A DNA stretch of 64,000 nt. It comes from Candidatus Aminicenantota bacterium (lineage in GTDB: Bacteria; Acidobacteriota; Aminicenantia; Aminicenantales; Saccharicenantaceae). The position numbers and the translations under genes were made by a program. Of this stretch, positions 1-7,490 are shown in pieces (position 1 is the stretch's first letter; each line of letters begins with the position of its first letter). The DNA is taken from assembly GCA_017999365.1 (NCBI GenBank), contig JAGNLW010000003.1, forward strand, positions 1 to 64,000. The letters are read 5' to 3'. Below the pieces are notes generated by a model. That model was given only the letters and a program-made list of their open reading frames with translations, searched no databases and had not been told where the DNA came from.

Positions 1-983
1 CGGACCGTGACCGTGAACACGACGGGCCGGGGCCTGCCGTTGATGATCATCGGCTCGTAGACCCACTGCCGGACGGCGTCGATGGCCGCCTGGTCGAGCA
101 GGGGGATGGACCGCAGGACCTTGACGCTGGTGACGCGTCCGTAGACGTCGGTCGTGGCCTCGACGATGACGATGCCCTCGACGCGGGCCTGGCGGGCGAT
201 CTCGGGATAGACCGGGGCCACCTCGCGGACGAGCTTGGGGGGCTTGACGTCGCCGATGGCCCGGACCGGGGCCTCGACCTCGCCGACGACTCCGCCCAGG
301 ACGCCGCCCACGACGCCTCCGAGGACGCCGCCGACGACACCGCCTTCGACGCCGCCTTCGACGCCGCCCTCGACGCCGATGTCGGAGAGCGTCTCTTCGG
401 CGATCTGCTCGGGGATCTCGACCGGGGCGACGAGCTTGCCGGCCTCCATGGGCGCCGAGGCCTGGACGCGCTTGATGCGGGCGCTCGTCGTCGCGGCCTT
501 CCGCTTGGCCGGCGGCGGCGGCGGCGGAGGGGGCGGCGGCGGCGGCGCCAGGAAGGCGCTGTAGACCTCGACCGTGGGCAGGTCGCCCGTCCGGAGCAGG
601 GGCAGGACGATGAGCAGGACGATGACGGCCGCGTGGCCTAGGAGGGAGACCGGGAACAGGACGGCCCTGGCCCGGGTCAGGCGCTCCGGCCGATAGAACG
701 AATCCTGGAACATGGGGACCTCCGCGGAACGGGATGCGGGGGCTCCGGCGTCGCGACGGGCGATCCCGGCCCGGACGCGTCCGGGGAAGGAATCCCAGTA
801 GTCCGCTTCGCGCGGCCCGTCGGGAGAGGTCCGCGGCAGGGCCTCGAGCTGGCGCAGGAACTCGAGGTCGCGCCGGCACTCGGCGCAGGCTTTGAGATGC
901 TCCTCCACGCGGGCCCGGTCGGCCGGACGGAGCTCGCCGTCGGCGTAGGCCCCGATGAGTTCCTGGAGTTCGCGGTGTCTCAT
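1..983 (-). CDS. Anti-sigma zinc-finger (ZAS/HC2) domain fused to TonB energy transducer, C-terminus cut by window edge
   Basis: A single uninterrupted frame runs from the ATG at 981-983 to the window edge. Residues 1-46 are a zf-HC2/ZAS fold with H29-x3-C33-x2-C36, as in cytoplasmic anti-sigma factors. One membrane helix follows at about 107-130, then an 11-proline run, a GGV-type tetrapeptide repeat, and a TonB C-terminal domain (YPEIARQARVEG, VRQWVYEP). The start lies one base after the TGA of the ECF sigma gene, so the two are probably translationally coupled. The ATG at 711-713 (MFQDS) sits behind a GGAGG 5 nt away and matches the start of the second TonB at 8219, so a shorter TonB-only product is possible. 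No stop separates the two halves, so any translated ZAS domain must continue into TonB. Inference: sigma control linked to TonB or outer-membrane status. Confidence 0.85.
   Translation of the reverse strand, partial: MRHRELQELIGAYADGELRPADRARVEEHLKACAECRRDLEFLRQLEALPRTSPDGPREADYWDSFPGRVRAGIARRDAGAPASRSAEVPMFQDSFYRPERLTRARAVLFPVSLLGHAAVIVLLIVLPLLRTGDLPTVEVYSAFLAPPPPPPPPPPPPAKRKAATTSARIKRVQASAPMEAGKLVAPVEIPEQIAEETLSDIGVEGGVEGGVEGGVVGGVLGGVVGGVLGGVVGEVEAPVRAIGDVKPPKLVREVAPVYPEIARQARVEGIVIVEATTDVYGRVTSVKVLRSIPLLDQAAIDAVRQWVYEPMIINGRPRPVVFTVTV
284..378 (-). repeat. 12-bp tandem repeat encoding GGV(E/V/L) in the TonB spacer
   Basis: About eight tandem 12-bp units, diverged at the third codon positions, encode a glycine-glycine-valine-X run in the periplasmic spacer between the polyproline and the TonB domain. 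Frame is kept in all units. The second TonB in the window lacks this expansion. Confidence 0.7.
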
Positions 984-984
984 C

Positions 985-1575
985 TCAAGCTCCCCTGCCG
1001 TGCGGCTCGTCCAGGAGGTCCTTCAGCTTTTGCCGGGCGCGGTTGAGCCGGGACATGACCGTCCCCAGCGGCAGGTCGAGCGCCCGCGAGATCTCCTCGT
1101 AGCTCAGGCTCTCGTGGAACCTCAGGACGAAGACGCTCTTCTGGTCGGGCGGCAGGGTCTCCACCGCCCGGTCCAGCCGGGCCCTGAACTCGGCCTGTTC
1201 CAGGCGCTCCTCCGGGTCATCGGACGGGCCGGCCGCCGGCACGCGCCTCGGTCCGAGGGACTCGTCCTCGAGCGACCGTTCCCGGCCCCGGGTCTTGAGG
1301 TAGTTGAGGGCCGAGTTGACGGCGATCTTCCGGAGCCACGGGTAGAGGGGCCAGGCGGTGTCGAACCGGGCCAGGGCGTAGTAGGCCTTGATGAAGGTGT
1401 CCTGGGCGAGGTCGTCGGCCGACTGGTGCGCGCCGGTCAGGCTTCGGCAGAGGGCGTAAACCCTCCGCTGGTACATCCGGACCAGGGTCTCGAAAGCGTC
1501 CATGTCTCCCTGTTGGGCCTTCCGGACGAGGACGGCGTCCTCCGGACGCTCGTTCGGTCTCTCCGGAGCTCCCAT
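985..1575 (-). CDS. ECF-type RNA polymerase sigma factor
   Basis: This 196-aa protein has the two-domain ECF layout. Region 2 (residues about 22-90) holds DDLAQDTFIKAY and a WLRKIAVN stretch. A short linker follows, then region 4 (about 130-188) with LPPDQKSVFVLRF, LSYEEISRAL and GTVMSRLNRARQKL, the helix-turn-helix for the -35 element. It begins 24 nt after the cytochrome b gene and ends one base before the ZAS-TonB gene, which is the usual place for a cognate anti-sigma factor. It is thus co-transcribed with the cytochrome and heme-attachment genes. Its target promoters cannot be deduced here. The family assignment is firm. Confidence 0.95.
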   Translation of the reverse strand: MGAPERPNERPEDAVLVRKAQQGDMDAFETLVRMYQRRVYALCRSLTGAHQSADDLAQDTFIKAYYALARFDTAWPLYPWLRKIAVNSALNYLKTRGRERSLEDESLGPRRVPAAGPSDDPEERLEQAEFRARLDRAVETLPPDQKSVFVLRFHESLSYEEISRALDLPLGTVMSRLNRARQKLKDLLDEPHGRGA

Positions 1576-1599
1576 GGGTCATACACCTCGCCGCGGGAC

Positions 1600-2289
1600 T
1601 TATTCCCTTCCGATGATACTCTTTTCGGGGCCGGCTGTCCCGTCGGGCGAGGCCCGTCGGCTCTCGACGAGGGCCGCGTATTCGCCCGGATGGTCGCGGC
1701 GCAGCTCGGCGCCCGTGACGCGGCCGTCGAGCCAGACCCGGCTCATGGGAAACACGCCCGGCCGCAGGTGGGAGGCGTAGGCGTGCCAGGTCAGGACGAC
1801 GACGACGGCCAGGACGGCCTCGCCGCCGTGGACGGCGACGACGGCCCGGAAGACGGCCGGCGAGACGAGCTCGAGGGCCGGACCGGGAATGACCATGACG
1901 ATCCCCGTGACGGCCATGACGGCCGACCCGGCGAGAAAGCCCCAGTAGTCGAGCTTGTCGACGAAACGGTAACGGCCCGCCGGACCGCGCAGGTCGCAGC
2001 CGCGCGGGACGCGTTCGCGCAGGGTGGCCCGGCCCCGGACCGTGAGAAGCGCCCGCAGGACGTGCCAGGCCAAGGCCACGACGAAGATCGCCGCGGACGC
2101 GTGGTGGATGGCGACGAGGCGGGCGGCCGTCGCGGGGGCGGGGCGGGCCAAGAGCGGCAGCCCGGAAACGGCCAAAGCGGTGAAGGACAGGATGACGAGG
2201 ATGTGCTGCAGGCGCTCGGACCGGTCCATCCTCACGAAGACCTCGCCGTCGGGGACGAGAGGGTGCGGGGCGGGAGGCACGCGGCTCAT
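1600..2289 (-). CDS. Membrane cytochrome b (b561 / formate dehydrogenase gamma-like)
   Basis: A 229-aa protein with four predicted membrane helices. It has histidines placed to ligate b-type hemes (RLQHIL, AIHHAS, LAWHVL, VAVHGGE, LTWHAY). This is the fold of the di-heme cytochrome b subunits that pass electrons between quinones and periplasmic redox partners. The first codon overlaps the stop of the upstream multiheme cytochrome gene (ATGA), so the two products probably form one membrane complex. The cytoplasmic C-terminus ends in a short charged tail. The exact subfamily (hydrogenase, formate dehydrogenase or thiosulfate reductase type) is not settled by sequence alone. Confidence 0.8.
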   Translation of the reverse strand: MSRVPPAPHPLVPDGEVFVRMDRSERLQHILVILSFTALAVSGLPLLARPAPATAARLVAIHHASAAIFVVALAWHVLRALLTVRGRATLRERVPRGCDLRGPAGRYRFVDKLDYWGFLAGSAVMAVTGIVMVIPGPALELVSPAVFRAVVAVHGGEAVLAVVVVLTWHAYASHLRPGVFPMSRVWLDGRVTGAELRRDHPGEYAALVESRRASPDGTAGPEKSIIGRE

Positions 2290-2771
2290 CGCGGCCTCCG
2301 GCGGCGAGTCAGGTCCACGGCGACGTAGGCGAGGAAGAGCCCGGCCGCGAGACCGGTCAGGACCTTGTAGACGGTCCCGACGACGCCCGCGGGCGAGCGC
2401 GGGCCGGGCGCCCGGAGACCGTGGACGAAACCCCGGGCGTAGTCACGCCAGCGCTCCGGGTGGCACGTCCGGCAGGAGACCGGCGCGAGATCGACGGCGT
2501 GCGGGAAGTCCTCGAACCCGGCCAGATCGGCGTGGCAGGCGACGCAGGTCCGACCCGCCCGGGCGTGGACCGACGCGGCGAAGGCTTCGGGATCGACGAA
2601 GACGGAGCGTCCGTCGGCGGCTTCGAGAGACTCGTCGGAGTGGCAGACGAAACAGGTCTCGGCGGGATCCTGGGAGGGCGCGGGCGGGCCCGCGAGGAGC
2701 GGGGCCAGGGCCCAAGCGGCCGCCGCGATCGCGAGTCCGGCGACGCGCCGCCTCCGTTCCCTGCCGCCCAT
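2286..2771 (-). CDS. Tri-heme cytochrome c, C-terminally membrane anchored
   Basis: A 161-aa secreted cytochrome. An arginine-rich N-terminus and hydrophobic signal segment (about 10-28) are followed by three CxxCH heme-binding motifs (CFVCH, CVACH, CRTCH). A C-terminal membrane helix (about 130-155) ends in a basic RRRR tail. Such small anchored cytochromes feed or drain a cytochrome b partner, here encoded by the next gene with a 4-nt overlap. It starts 8 nt after the tetraheme cytochrome gene. Heme attachment would need the ResB/CcsA system encoded in the same operon. Redox partner and direction of electron flow are unknown. Confidence 0.9.
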   Translation of the reverse strand: MGGRERRRRVAGLAIAAAAWALAPLLAGPPAPSQDPAETCFVCHSDESLEAADGRSVFVDPEAFAASVHARAGRTCVACHADLAGFEDFPHAVDLAPVSCRTCHPERWRDYARGFVHGLRAPGPRSPAGVVGTVYKVLTGLAAGLFLAYVAVDLTRRRRPR

Positions 2772-2779
2772 GGCCTCGC

Positions 2780-3310
2780 CTATTTGCCCGGCACCGGGTG
2801 CTTGACGATGTCCCAGCCCTTAGCGAAGTCGAAGGCCACGCCGTGGGCGCTCTGGTGGCACTTGGCGCAGTGGGCCTCGATGGCCCCGGGGCCCGGATAG
2901 AGGGTCAGGCCGTTGGCCACGGCCTTGTCCCGGTCCTGCATGATGCTGAGCTTCTTGTAGGCGCTGCCCGGGCCGTGGCAGACCTCGCAGGTGACGCCCT
3001 CCTCCTTGAGCTCGGGGGCCTTGGCCGCGAGCGGCGCGTGGCAGCCCAGGCACTGGGCGTTCGTCTTCGGGTCGGCGACGCCCAGCTCCTTGCCGATCTC
3101 CGCGGCCCGCGGCGTGGCGAGGCTCTCGTAGGACTTGGCGTGCAGGCTCTTCTCCCAGATGACGAACTGGCGTCCCTGGAGCTCAGCCTTGTGGCAGAGC
3201 TTGCAGGCCGAGGCGCCGACGTAGGTCCGTTCCTTGGGGGCGGCGAGGAGCGTCAGGGCGAGGGCGACGAGCGTCGCGATGACGACGACGAGGAGCACGA
3301 TTTTCTTCAA
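2780..3310 (-). CDS. Tetraheme cytochrome c (cytochrome c554 family)
   Basis: A 176-aa exported protein with an N-terminal signal or anchor (about 1-23) and four CxxCH motifs (CKLCH, CLGCH, CEVCH, CAKCH). The CEVCHGPGS segment and the HAKSYE region resemble the cytochrome c554 family, periplasmic electron carriers first described in nitrifiers and common in uncultured respiratory bacteria. The gene lies 13 nt downstream of ccsA and 8 nt upstream of the triheme cytochrome gene, so it belongs to the same operon. The true electron donor and acceptor cannot be read from sequence. Confidence 0.9.
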   Translation of the reverse strand: MKKIVLLVVVIATLVALALTLLAAPKERTYVGASACKLCHKAELQGRQFVIWEKSLHAKSYESLATPRAAEIGKELGVADPKTNAQCLGCHAPLAAKAPELKEEGVTCEVCHGPGSAYKKLSIMQDRDKAVANGLTLYPGPGAIEAHCAKCHQSAHGVAFDFAKGWDIVKHPVPGK

Positions 3311-3323
3311 CGGGGATCCTCGG

Positions 3324-4112
3324 TCACGCGTAGCTGTGGAGCCCGGACAGGATGTAATTGACGCCGAAATAGGTGAAGAGCGCGGCCAGGAAGCCGATGA
3401 TGGCGATCCAGGCCGAACGCTTGCCCTTCCAGCCCATGACGATCCGCGTGTGGAGGTAGAGGGCGAAGACGAACCAGGTGATGAGGCTCCAGACCTCCTT
3501 GGGGTCCCAGCCCCAGTAGCGGCCCCAGGCCCGGTAGGCCCAGACCATGCCGAAGACGAGGCCGCCGAGCGTGAAGAGGGGGAAGCCGACGGCCACGGCC
3601 CGGTAGGCCAGGGCGTCGAGGCGGTCGCGCTTCTCGCCCTCCTCGGCGAAGAGATAGAGGAGGGCGGCGACGAAGGCGACGGCGAAGAAGGCCTCGCCGA
3701 GCAGGGTCACGGAGACGTGGAGCCAGAGCCAGTAGCTCTGGAGCGCCGGGACGAGCGGGGTGGCGTCCTTGGGCATGAGCGGCGACGAGGCCAGCGCGAC
3801 CAGGGCCACGGCGATGAGCATGAGATAGGGCGCCAGGCGCGGCACGCGCGGCGTCCGGCCGAAGAGGATGACGGCCAGGACGACCGACCAGGACAGGAAC
3901 GACAGCGACTCGTACATGTTCGTGAACGGGGCGTGGCCGCTGGCGAAGGTCCTGATGACGAGGGCCGCCGTGTGCCCGGCGAAGCCGGCCACGGCCAGGA
4001 CGAACGCGGCCTTGGCCCACTTCTCGCGGCGGGCGAAGAGGGAGGCGAAATAGACGACGAGGGACGCGACGTAGAGGACGAAAGCGGCGGTGAACAGGGT
4101 CGGTTCGGTCAT
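3324..4112 (-). CDS. ccsA: Cytochrome c biogenesis protein CcsA/ResC
   Basis: A 262-aa integral membrane protein with about eight helices and the tryptophan-rich heme-handling motif WGRYWGWDPKEVW near residue 195. This motif identifies the heme-transport subunit of System II cytochrome c maturation. Conserved histidines flank it. The ATG at 4110-4112 overlaps the stop of resB by four bases (ATGA). A longer open frame upstream is only the reverse-frame shadow of resB. With ResB it moves heme to the periplasm and joins it to the CxxCH motifs of the cytochromes encoded just downstream. Confidence 0.95.
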   Translation of the reverse strand: MTEPTLFTAAFVLYVASLVVYFASLFARREKWAKAAFVLAVAGFAGHTAALVIRTFASGHAPFTNMYESLSFLSWSVVLAVILFGRTPRVPRLAPYLMLIAVALVALASSPLMPKDATPLVPALQSYWLWLHVSVTLLGEAFFAVAFVAALLYLFAEEGEKRDRLDALAYRAVAVGFPLFTLGGLVFGMVWAYRAWGRYWGWDPKEVWSLITWFVFALYLHTRIVMGWKGKRSAWIAIIGFLAALFTYFGVNYILSGLHSYA

Positions 4113-5464
4113 GTCGGCCTCCGGATGCGGTCGCAAAGCGCTTCGAACTCGGCGGCGAAGGCGTCCCGGGCCTTGGCCGCGCGGCCGGCCGCGACGACTT
4201 CGACCTTGCCTTGGGACTCCTCGAGGACGGCCGTGATCTCGCGCGGCGGCCAGTAGAAGGCCAGGAACAGCCCGGCCACGACGAGGAGACAGCCGGCCCA
4301 GATGAGACCGACCCCGGGATCGGCGGCGGCCTCGAGGACCGAATAGGGCGCCGCCCGATAGCTCTTGAGGACGAAGGCGAACGGGGATCCCCCGCCCGGA
4401 TGGCCCTGGCCGAAGTCGGGGAACTTGGCGAAGACCCAGCCGCCGAAGACCCGCTCCTCCCCTTTCCAGGCCTCGACGTAGGCGGCGGGATTGCGGGGCT
4501 CCTGCGAGCGGCTGACGACCCGGCCGCCGTCGCCGATGACGAAGTCGGGGACGAACTGGCGGACCGCGACGGCCGTGAGGCCGGGGGCGTCGACGGCGGC
4601 GCGCTGGCCGAGGCGGACGGTCAGAGCGCGGGTGAACGCGGCGTCGGACTTGTCGCGGACCTCGAGATCGAAGGTCGAGCGCTGCCAGTCCCAACCGTAG
4701 CTCATCTGGTAGAACGAGACGCCGCGGTGCGTGAGCGGATGGTTGACCTCGACGACGCGGGTCAGGACGTCGGCGCCGTTCTCGACGACCGTGACCGTGC
4801 TCTTCCAGTCCTTGACGCCGCCCTTGGCGTAGTACTCAGTCTCGAACTTGTCCAGACGGACGCGGAAGGCGGCGCCGGGGACGTCGGCCGTCTCGCCCTC
4901 GAGGAGGCCGATCTCGGCCCGCCGGCCGGCGAGCCCGCTGGCGAAGCCGCCGGCCAGGATGACCAGCAACCCGAGGTGGACGACGTCGGATCCGAAGTGG
5001 CCGAGGCGCCGCTTGCGGGCTCTCAGGACGGTCCGTTCGCCGACCGAGGCCGCCGTGACGCGGTAGCGGGCCGAACGGAGGGCCGCGGCGGTCGCGTCGG
5101 CCGCGGCGGCGAGCGGCGGAGCGAGGCGGAAGCGGCCCTTGACCTTGGCCGTTTCCAAGGCCCCCGCGTCGACGGCGGCCGCGGGCCCGAAGGCCCGGCG
5201 CCACTTGGGGCCGAAGCGGGCGGCCGTGCAGACGGCCAGGTTCAAGGCGAACAGGACCAGGAGCGTCAGGTACCAGCCGGAACTGTAGAGCCGCGTCAGT
5301 TGGAGCGTCGTGAAGAGCCCGGCCAACCCGCCGTAGCGGGCGGCGTAGTCGGCCGCCGGCCGACCCTGGGGGATGAGGGTCCCCAGGACCGAGGCCAGGG
5401 TGATGAGGATGATGAGGACGATGGCCAGCTTGACCGAGGAAAAGAATTTCCAGACGGAACGCAT
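4109..5464 (-). CDS. resB: ResB-like cytochrome c biogenesis protein
   Basis: A 451-aa membrane protein. The N-terminal helix SVKLAIVLIILITLASVLGTLIPQ is the hallmark opening of ResB/Ccs1. Further helices lie near residues 62-82 and 158-178, then a large periplasmic domain and a final helix near 380-400. Together with CcsA it forms the System II heme lyase. It is the first gene of a seven-gene minus-strand operon that ends in the sigma factor and ZAS-TonB genes. A GGAAGG ribosome-binding site lies about 8 nt before the ATG. No separate thioredoxin-like ResA/CcsX gene is seen in the window. Confidence 0.92.
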   Translation of the reverse strand: MRSVWKFFSSVKLAIVLIILITLASVLGTLIPQGRPAADYAARYGGLAGLFTTLQLTRLYSSGWYLTLLVLFALNLAVCTAARFGPKWRRAFGPAAAVDAGALETAKVKGRFRLAPPLAAAADATAAALRSARYRVTAASVGERTVLRARKRRLGHFGSDVVHLGLLVILAGGFASGLAGRRAEIGLLEGETADVPGAAFRVRLDKFETEYYAKGGVKDWKSTVTVVENGADVLTRVVEVNHPLTHRGVSFYQMSYGWDWQRSTFDLEVRDKSDAAFTRALTVRLGQRAAVDAPGLTAVAVRQFVPDFVIGDGGRVVSRSQEPRNPAAYVEAWKGEERVFGGWVFAKFPDFGQGHPGGGSPFAFVLKSYRAAPYSVLEAAADPGVGLIWAGCLLVVAGLFLAFYWPPREITAVLEESQGKVEVVAAGRAAKARDAFAAEFEALCDRIRRPT

Positions 5465-5511
5465 TTTCGGGTCCTTCCCCGGCCGGGCCGGCCCGCCGGA
5501 AGCGAACCCAT

Positions 5512-5538
5512 GTTATAGGATAGGGTCCGGTTTGGCAA
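5512..5538 (-). promoter_or_regulatory. Candidate sigma-70-type promoter of the cytochrome/ECF operon
   Basis: Read on the minus strand, TTGCCA (5533-5538) is followed after 15 bp by TATAAC (5512-5517), about 48 bp before the resB start. The spacer is shorter than ideal, so this is a candidate only. Confidence 0.4.
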
Positions 5539-5639
5539 CCGGGCCGGGGGCCGACCGGGGGCTAGACCCCGCGGGGGCTTAATCCGTACAATGCCTTAGG
5601 GGAAAACCCGATCCGCAGCCCGTTCGACCGGAGGGAACA

Positions 5640-6578
5640 ATGAACGTCCAATTCCTCGAGCCCTTCAATCAAGCCTGGAAACGGATGACCTTCGCCCTGT
5701 TCAAGCCGTTCGACCTGCATAAGTGGTTCGTCATCGGCTTCAACGCCTTCCTGGCCGGCCTGATGAGCGGGACCGGCGGTTCGGGCGGCTCGAAGATCCA
5801 GAAGAACGCCGATCTCGGGGAGTTCTTCCGCTTCCCGGCCACGGCCTGGGCCTGGCTCCACGGCCATCCGGGCTGGGCCGTCGCCATCCTGTTCGCCGTT
5901 CTCATCGGCTTCGCGGTCATCCTGACCCTGACCTGGCTCAGCTCGCGGGGCATCTTCATGTTCATGTCGAGCGTCGTCCACGACCGGGTCGAGATCGCCA
6001 AGCCGTGGCGGGAATACCAGGCCGAGGGCAATTCCCTGTTCGTCTGGCGGGCCCTCTTCGGCGTCTTCTCGTTCGTTCTCTTCGGAGGCCTGCTGGCCTT
6101 CTTCTTCATCCAGGGCGGCGCCCTCTACGAGGCCGGGCTGACGCGCTATCTGCCGTGGAGCTTCATTCTCGGGTTCGGCCTGGTGACGCTGGCGATCGTG
6201 CTCGTCTGGGGCTACATCGCCCTGTTCCTCAAGGAGTTCGTGGCCGCGCTCATGTTCAAGCACCGCGTCTCTGCGGGCGAGGCCTGGCGGCGCTTCCTGG
6301 CCCTTTTCAAAGCCAACGCCCTGCCGTTCATCGGCTTCGGCCTCATCACCTTCCTGCTCGTTCTCGTCCTCGTCGCGGCCGTCATCTTCTTCGTCCTGGG
6401 GACCTGCTGCATCGGCGGCCTTCTGCTGGCCATCCCCTACATCTCGTCGGTCGTGCTCCTGCCGGCCCTGTACGCCTACCGGGCCTTCGGCCTGGAGTTC
6501 CTGGCCCAGTTCGGGCCGGACTACGACGTCTTCCCGAAGCCGGTGGCAGCCGAGCCGACGGTGCCCGCGGCGGCCTAG
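5640..6578 (+). CDS. Predicted multi-pass membrane protein of unknown function
   Basis: A 312-aa protein with about six hydrophobic segments, including stretches near residues 22-42, 82-105, 140-162, 170-198 and 235-280. The N-terminus begins with a soluble-looking stretch, PFNQAWKRMTFALFKPFDLHKW. Similar openings occur in uncharacterised DUF4013-like membrane proteins. A clear GGAGGG ribosome-binding site precedes the ATG. It is transcribed divergently from the cytochrome operon. Its stop overlaps the stop of the convergent small gene at 6575-6733. No catalytic motif is visible, so no function is assigned. Confidence 0.75.
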   Translation: MNVQFLEPFNQAWKRMTFALFKPFDLHKWFVIGFNAFLAGLMSGTGGSGGSKIQKNADLGEFFRFPATAWAWLHGHPGWAVAILFAVLIGFAVILTLTWLSSRGIFMFMSSVVHDRVEIAKPWREYQAEGNSLFVWRALFGVFSFVLFGGLLAFFFIQGGALYEAGLTRYLPWSFILGFGLVTLAIVLVWGYIALFLKEFVAALMFKHRVSAGEAWRRFLALFKANALPFIGFGLITFLLVLVLVAAVIFFVLGTCCIGGLLLAIPYISSVVLLPALYAYRAFGLEFLAQFGPDYDVFPKPVAAEPTVPAAA

Positions 6579-6733
6579 ATCCAGTTCCGGATCCTGGCGA
6601 TGGCCCAGAGCAGGCCCGTCAGGACGAAGAAGACCGCGATCCCGTTGAGCGGGTTCACGGCCAGGGCCATCCAGACCGAGAACGCGAAGATCGCCACGAT
6701 GCCGATGCCGACCACAGCCTTCGCTTTGCGCAT
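6575..6733 (-). CDS. Small two-helix membrane protein
   Basis: A 52-aa protein that starts MRKAKAVVGIG and consists almost entirely of two hydrophobic helices joined by NPLNG, ending IRNWI. I chose the start at 6731-6733 because a GAGAGAGG ribosome-binding site precedes it. The longer upstream extension has no such site and unlike composition. The TAG stop shares the CTAG palindrome with the stop of the convergent gene. Function unknown. Confidence 0.55.
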   Translation of the reverse strand: MRKAKAVVGIGIVAIFAFSVWMALAVNPLNGIAVFFVLTGLLWAIARIRNWI

Positions 6734-6999
6734 CTGCCTCTCTCGACGGCGAGTGATGCGACCATTATCGATGAATTGACGGCTGATCGCTAATTTTCTT
6801 TTCAGGGTTATGCCGGTGTCCCTCTCGTCCCGAGAGGTCATCAGGCGTGTGACCGATGCTTGGGCCGTCGATGTCAAGGCCGTCCCGGGCCTTGACAGGA
6901 GATCGCCCTTGAGTCGTCTACTTCCCTGCAGGGCGGCTTTGTCTGCTTTTCTCGGTTGGCTTCCCTAAGTTTGCGCTTGCTTAGATCCGAGAAATCGAC

Positions 7000-7140
7000 T
7001 TACTTTCCGTGACAGCGTTTGAACTTAATGACATTTCCATTCCCGTCCTTTTTGCCGCACGGACAGGGATCATTTCGTCTAACCCCTGCAAATTTGTTAC
7101 CAATTGCCCTTTCAACATAATCGACTCTTCGAATCGATGA
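7000..7140 (-). pseudogene. SEC-C motif gene remnant
   Basis: The minus strand reads about 46 codons ending in RRNDPCPCGKK, a short insert, KFKRCHGK and TAA. This is the zinc-binding SEC-C motif (CxC...CH), found at the C-terminus of SecA and of many mobile or stress-related proteins. No good start or ribosome-binding site lies upstream; the best is a GTG at 7179 without one. The stretch is clearly less GC-rich than its surroundings. I read it as the tail of a decayed gene. The rest of the 6734-7295 gap shows nothing recognisable. Confidence 0.5.
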
Positions 7141-7295
7141 TGTCCGGCAACCCAAAATTCTACCCCCTCCTTGTGCCACATTTGTGCCACTCGAGAGGCA
7201 AAACTCGGGGTATTCAGGGCAAACGTAGGAAAAATGGTCGGACTTGCGGTCCTGGCATAAGCTGCTGATTATTTTCCTTATATGGGGAAAAATCG

Positions 7296-7371
7296 TGGAG
7301 CCAGCGAGAGGGATCGAACCTCCGACCTGCTGATTACGAATCAGCTGCTCTACCGACTGAGCTACGCTGGC
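7296..7371 (-). tRNA. tRNA-Thr(CGT)
   Basis: The minus strand folds as a full cloverleaf. The acceptor stem GCCAGCG pairs with CGCTGGC, and the anticodon stem GCTGA/TCAGC carries loop TTCGTAA with anticodon CGT, which decodes ACG. The T-arm is GGAGGTTCGATCCCTC, and CCA is encoded at 7296-7298. Confidence 0.95.
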
Positions 7372-7439
7372 TTATCGGAAGGCCCGATTAAGATAAACGA
7401 AACGGGCGATTCAGTCAAATAAGGTAGGGGACACGGAGC

Positions 7440-7468
7440 GGGGACACGTACCTGGGGTACGTGTCCCC
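7440..7468. repeat. Palindromic element, short form (copy 1)
   Basis: Perfect 13-bp arms GGGGACACGTACC/GGTACGTGTCCCC are separated by TGG. An extra half-arm (GGGGACACGG) sits just before it at 7427-7436. It is located between tRNA-Thr and the 3' end of tonB. Confidence 0.85.
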
Positions 7469-7490
7469 GACCGGGATTCCCGGCCCGGGC

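Noticed and set aside
955..3361. Plus-strand frames of about 450 codons opposite the sigma and cytochrome genes
   Set aside because: No family resemblance. They lie fully opposite genes with CxxCH and sigma-factor motifs.
6981..7190. 69-codon minus-strand frame beginning MAQMWHKEG
   Set aside because: It overlaps the SEC-C tail in another frame, and only the latter has a recognisable motif.
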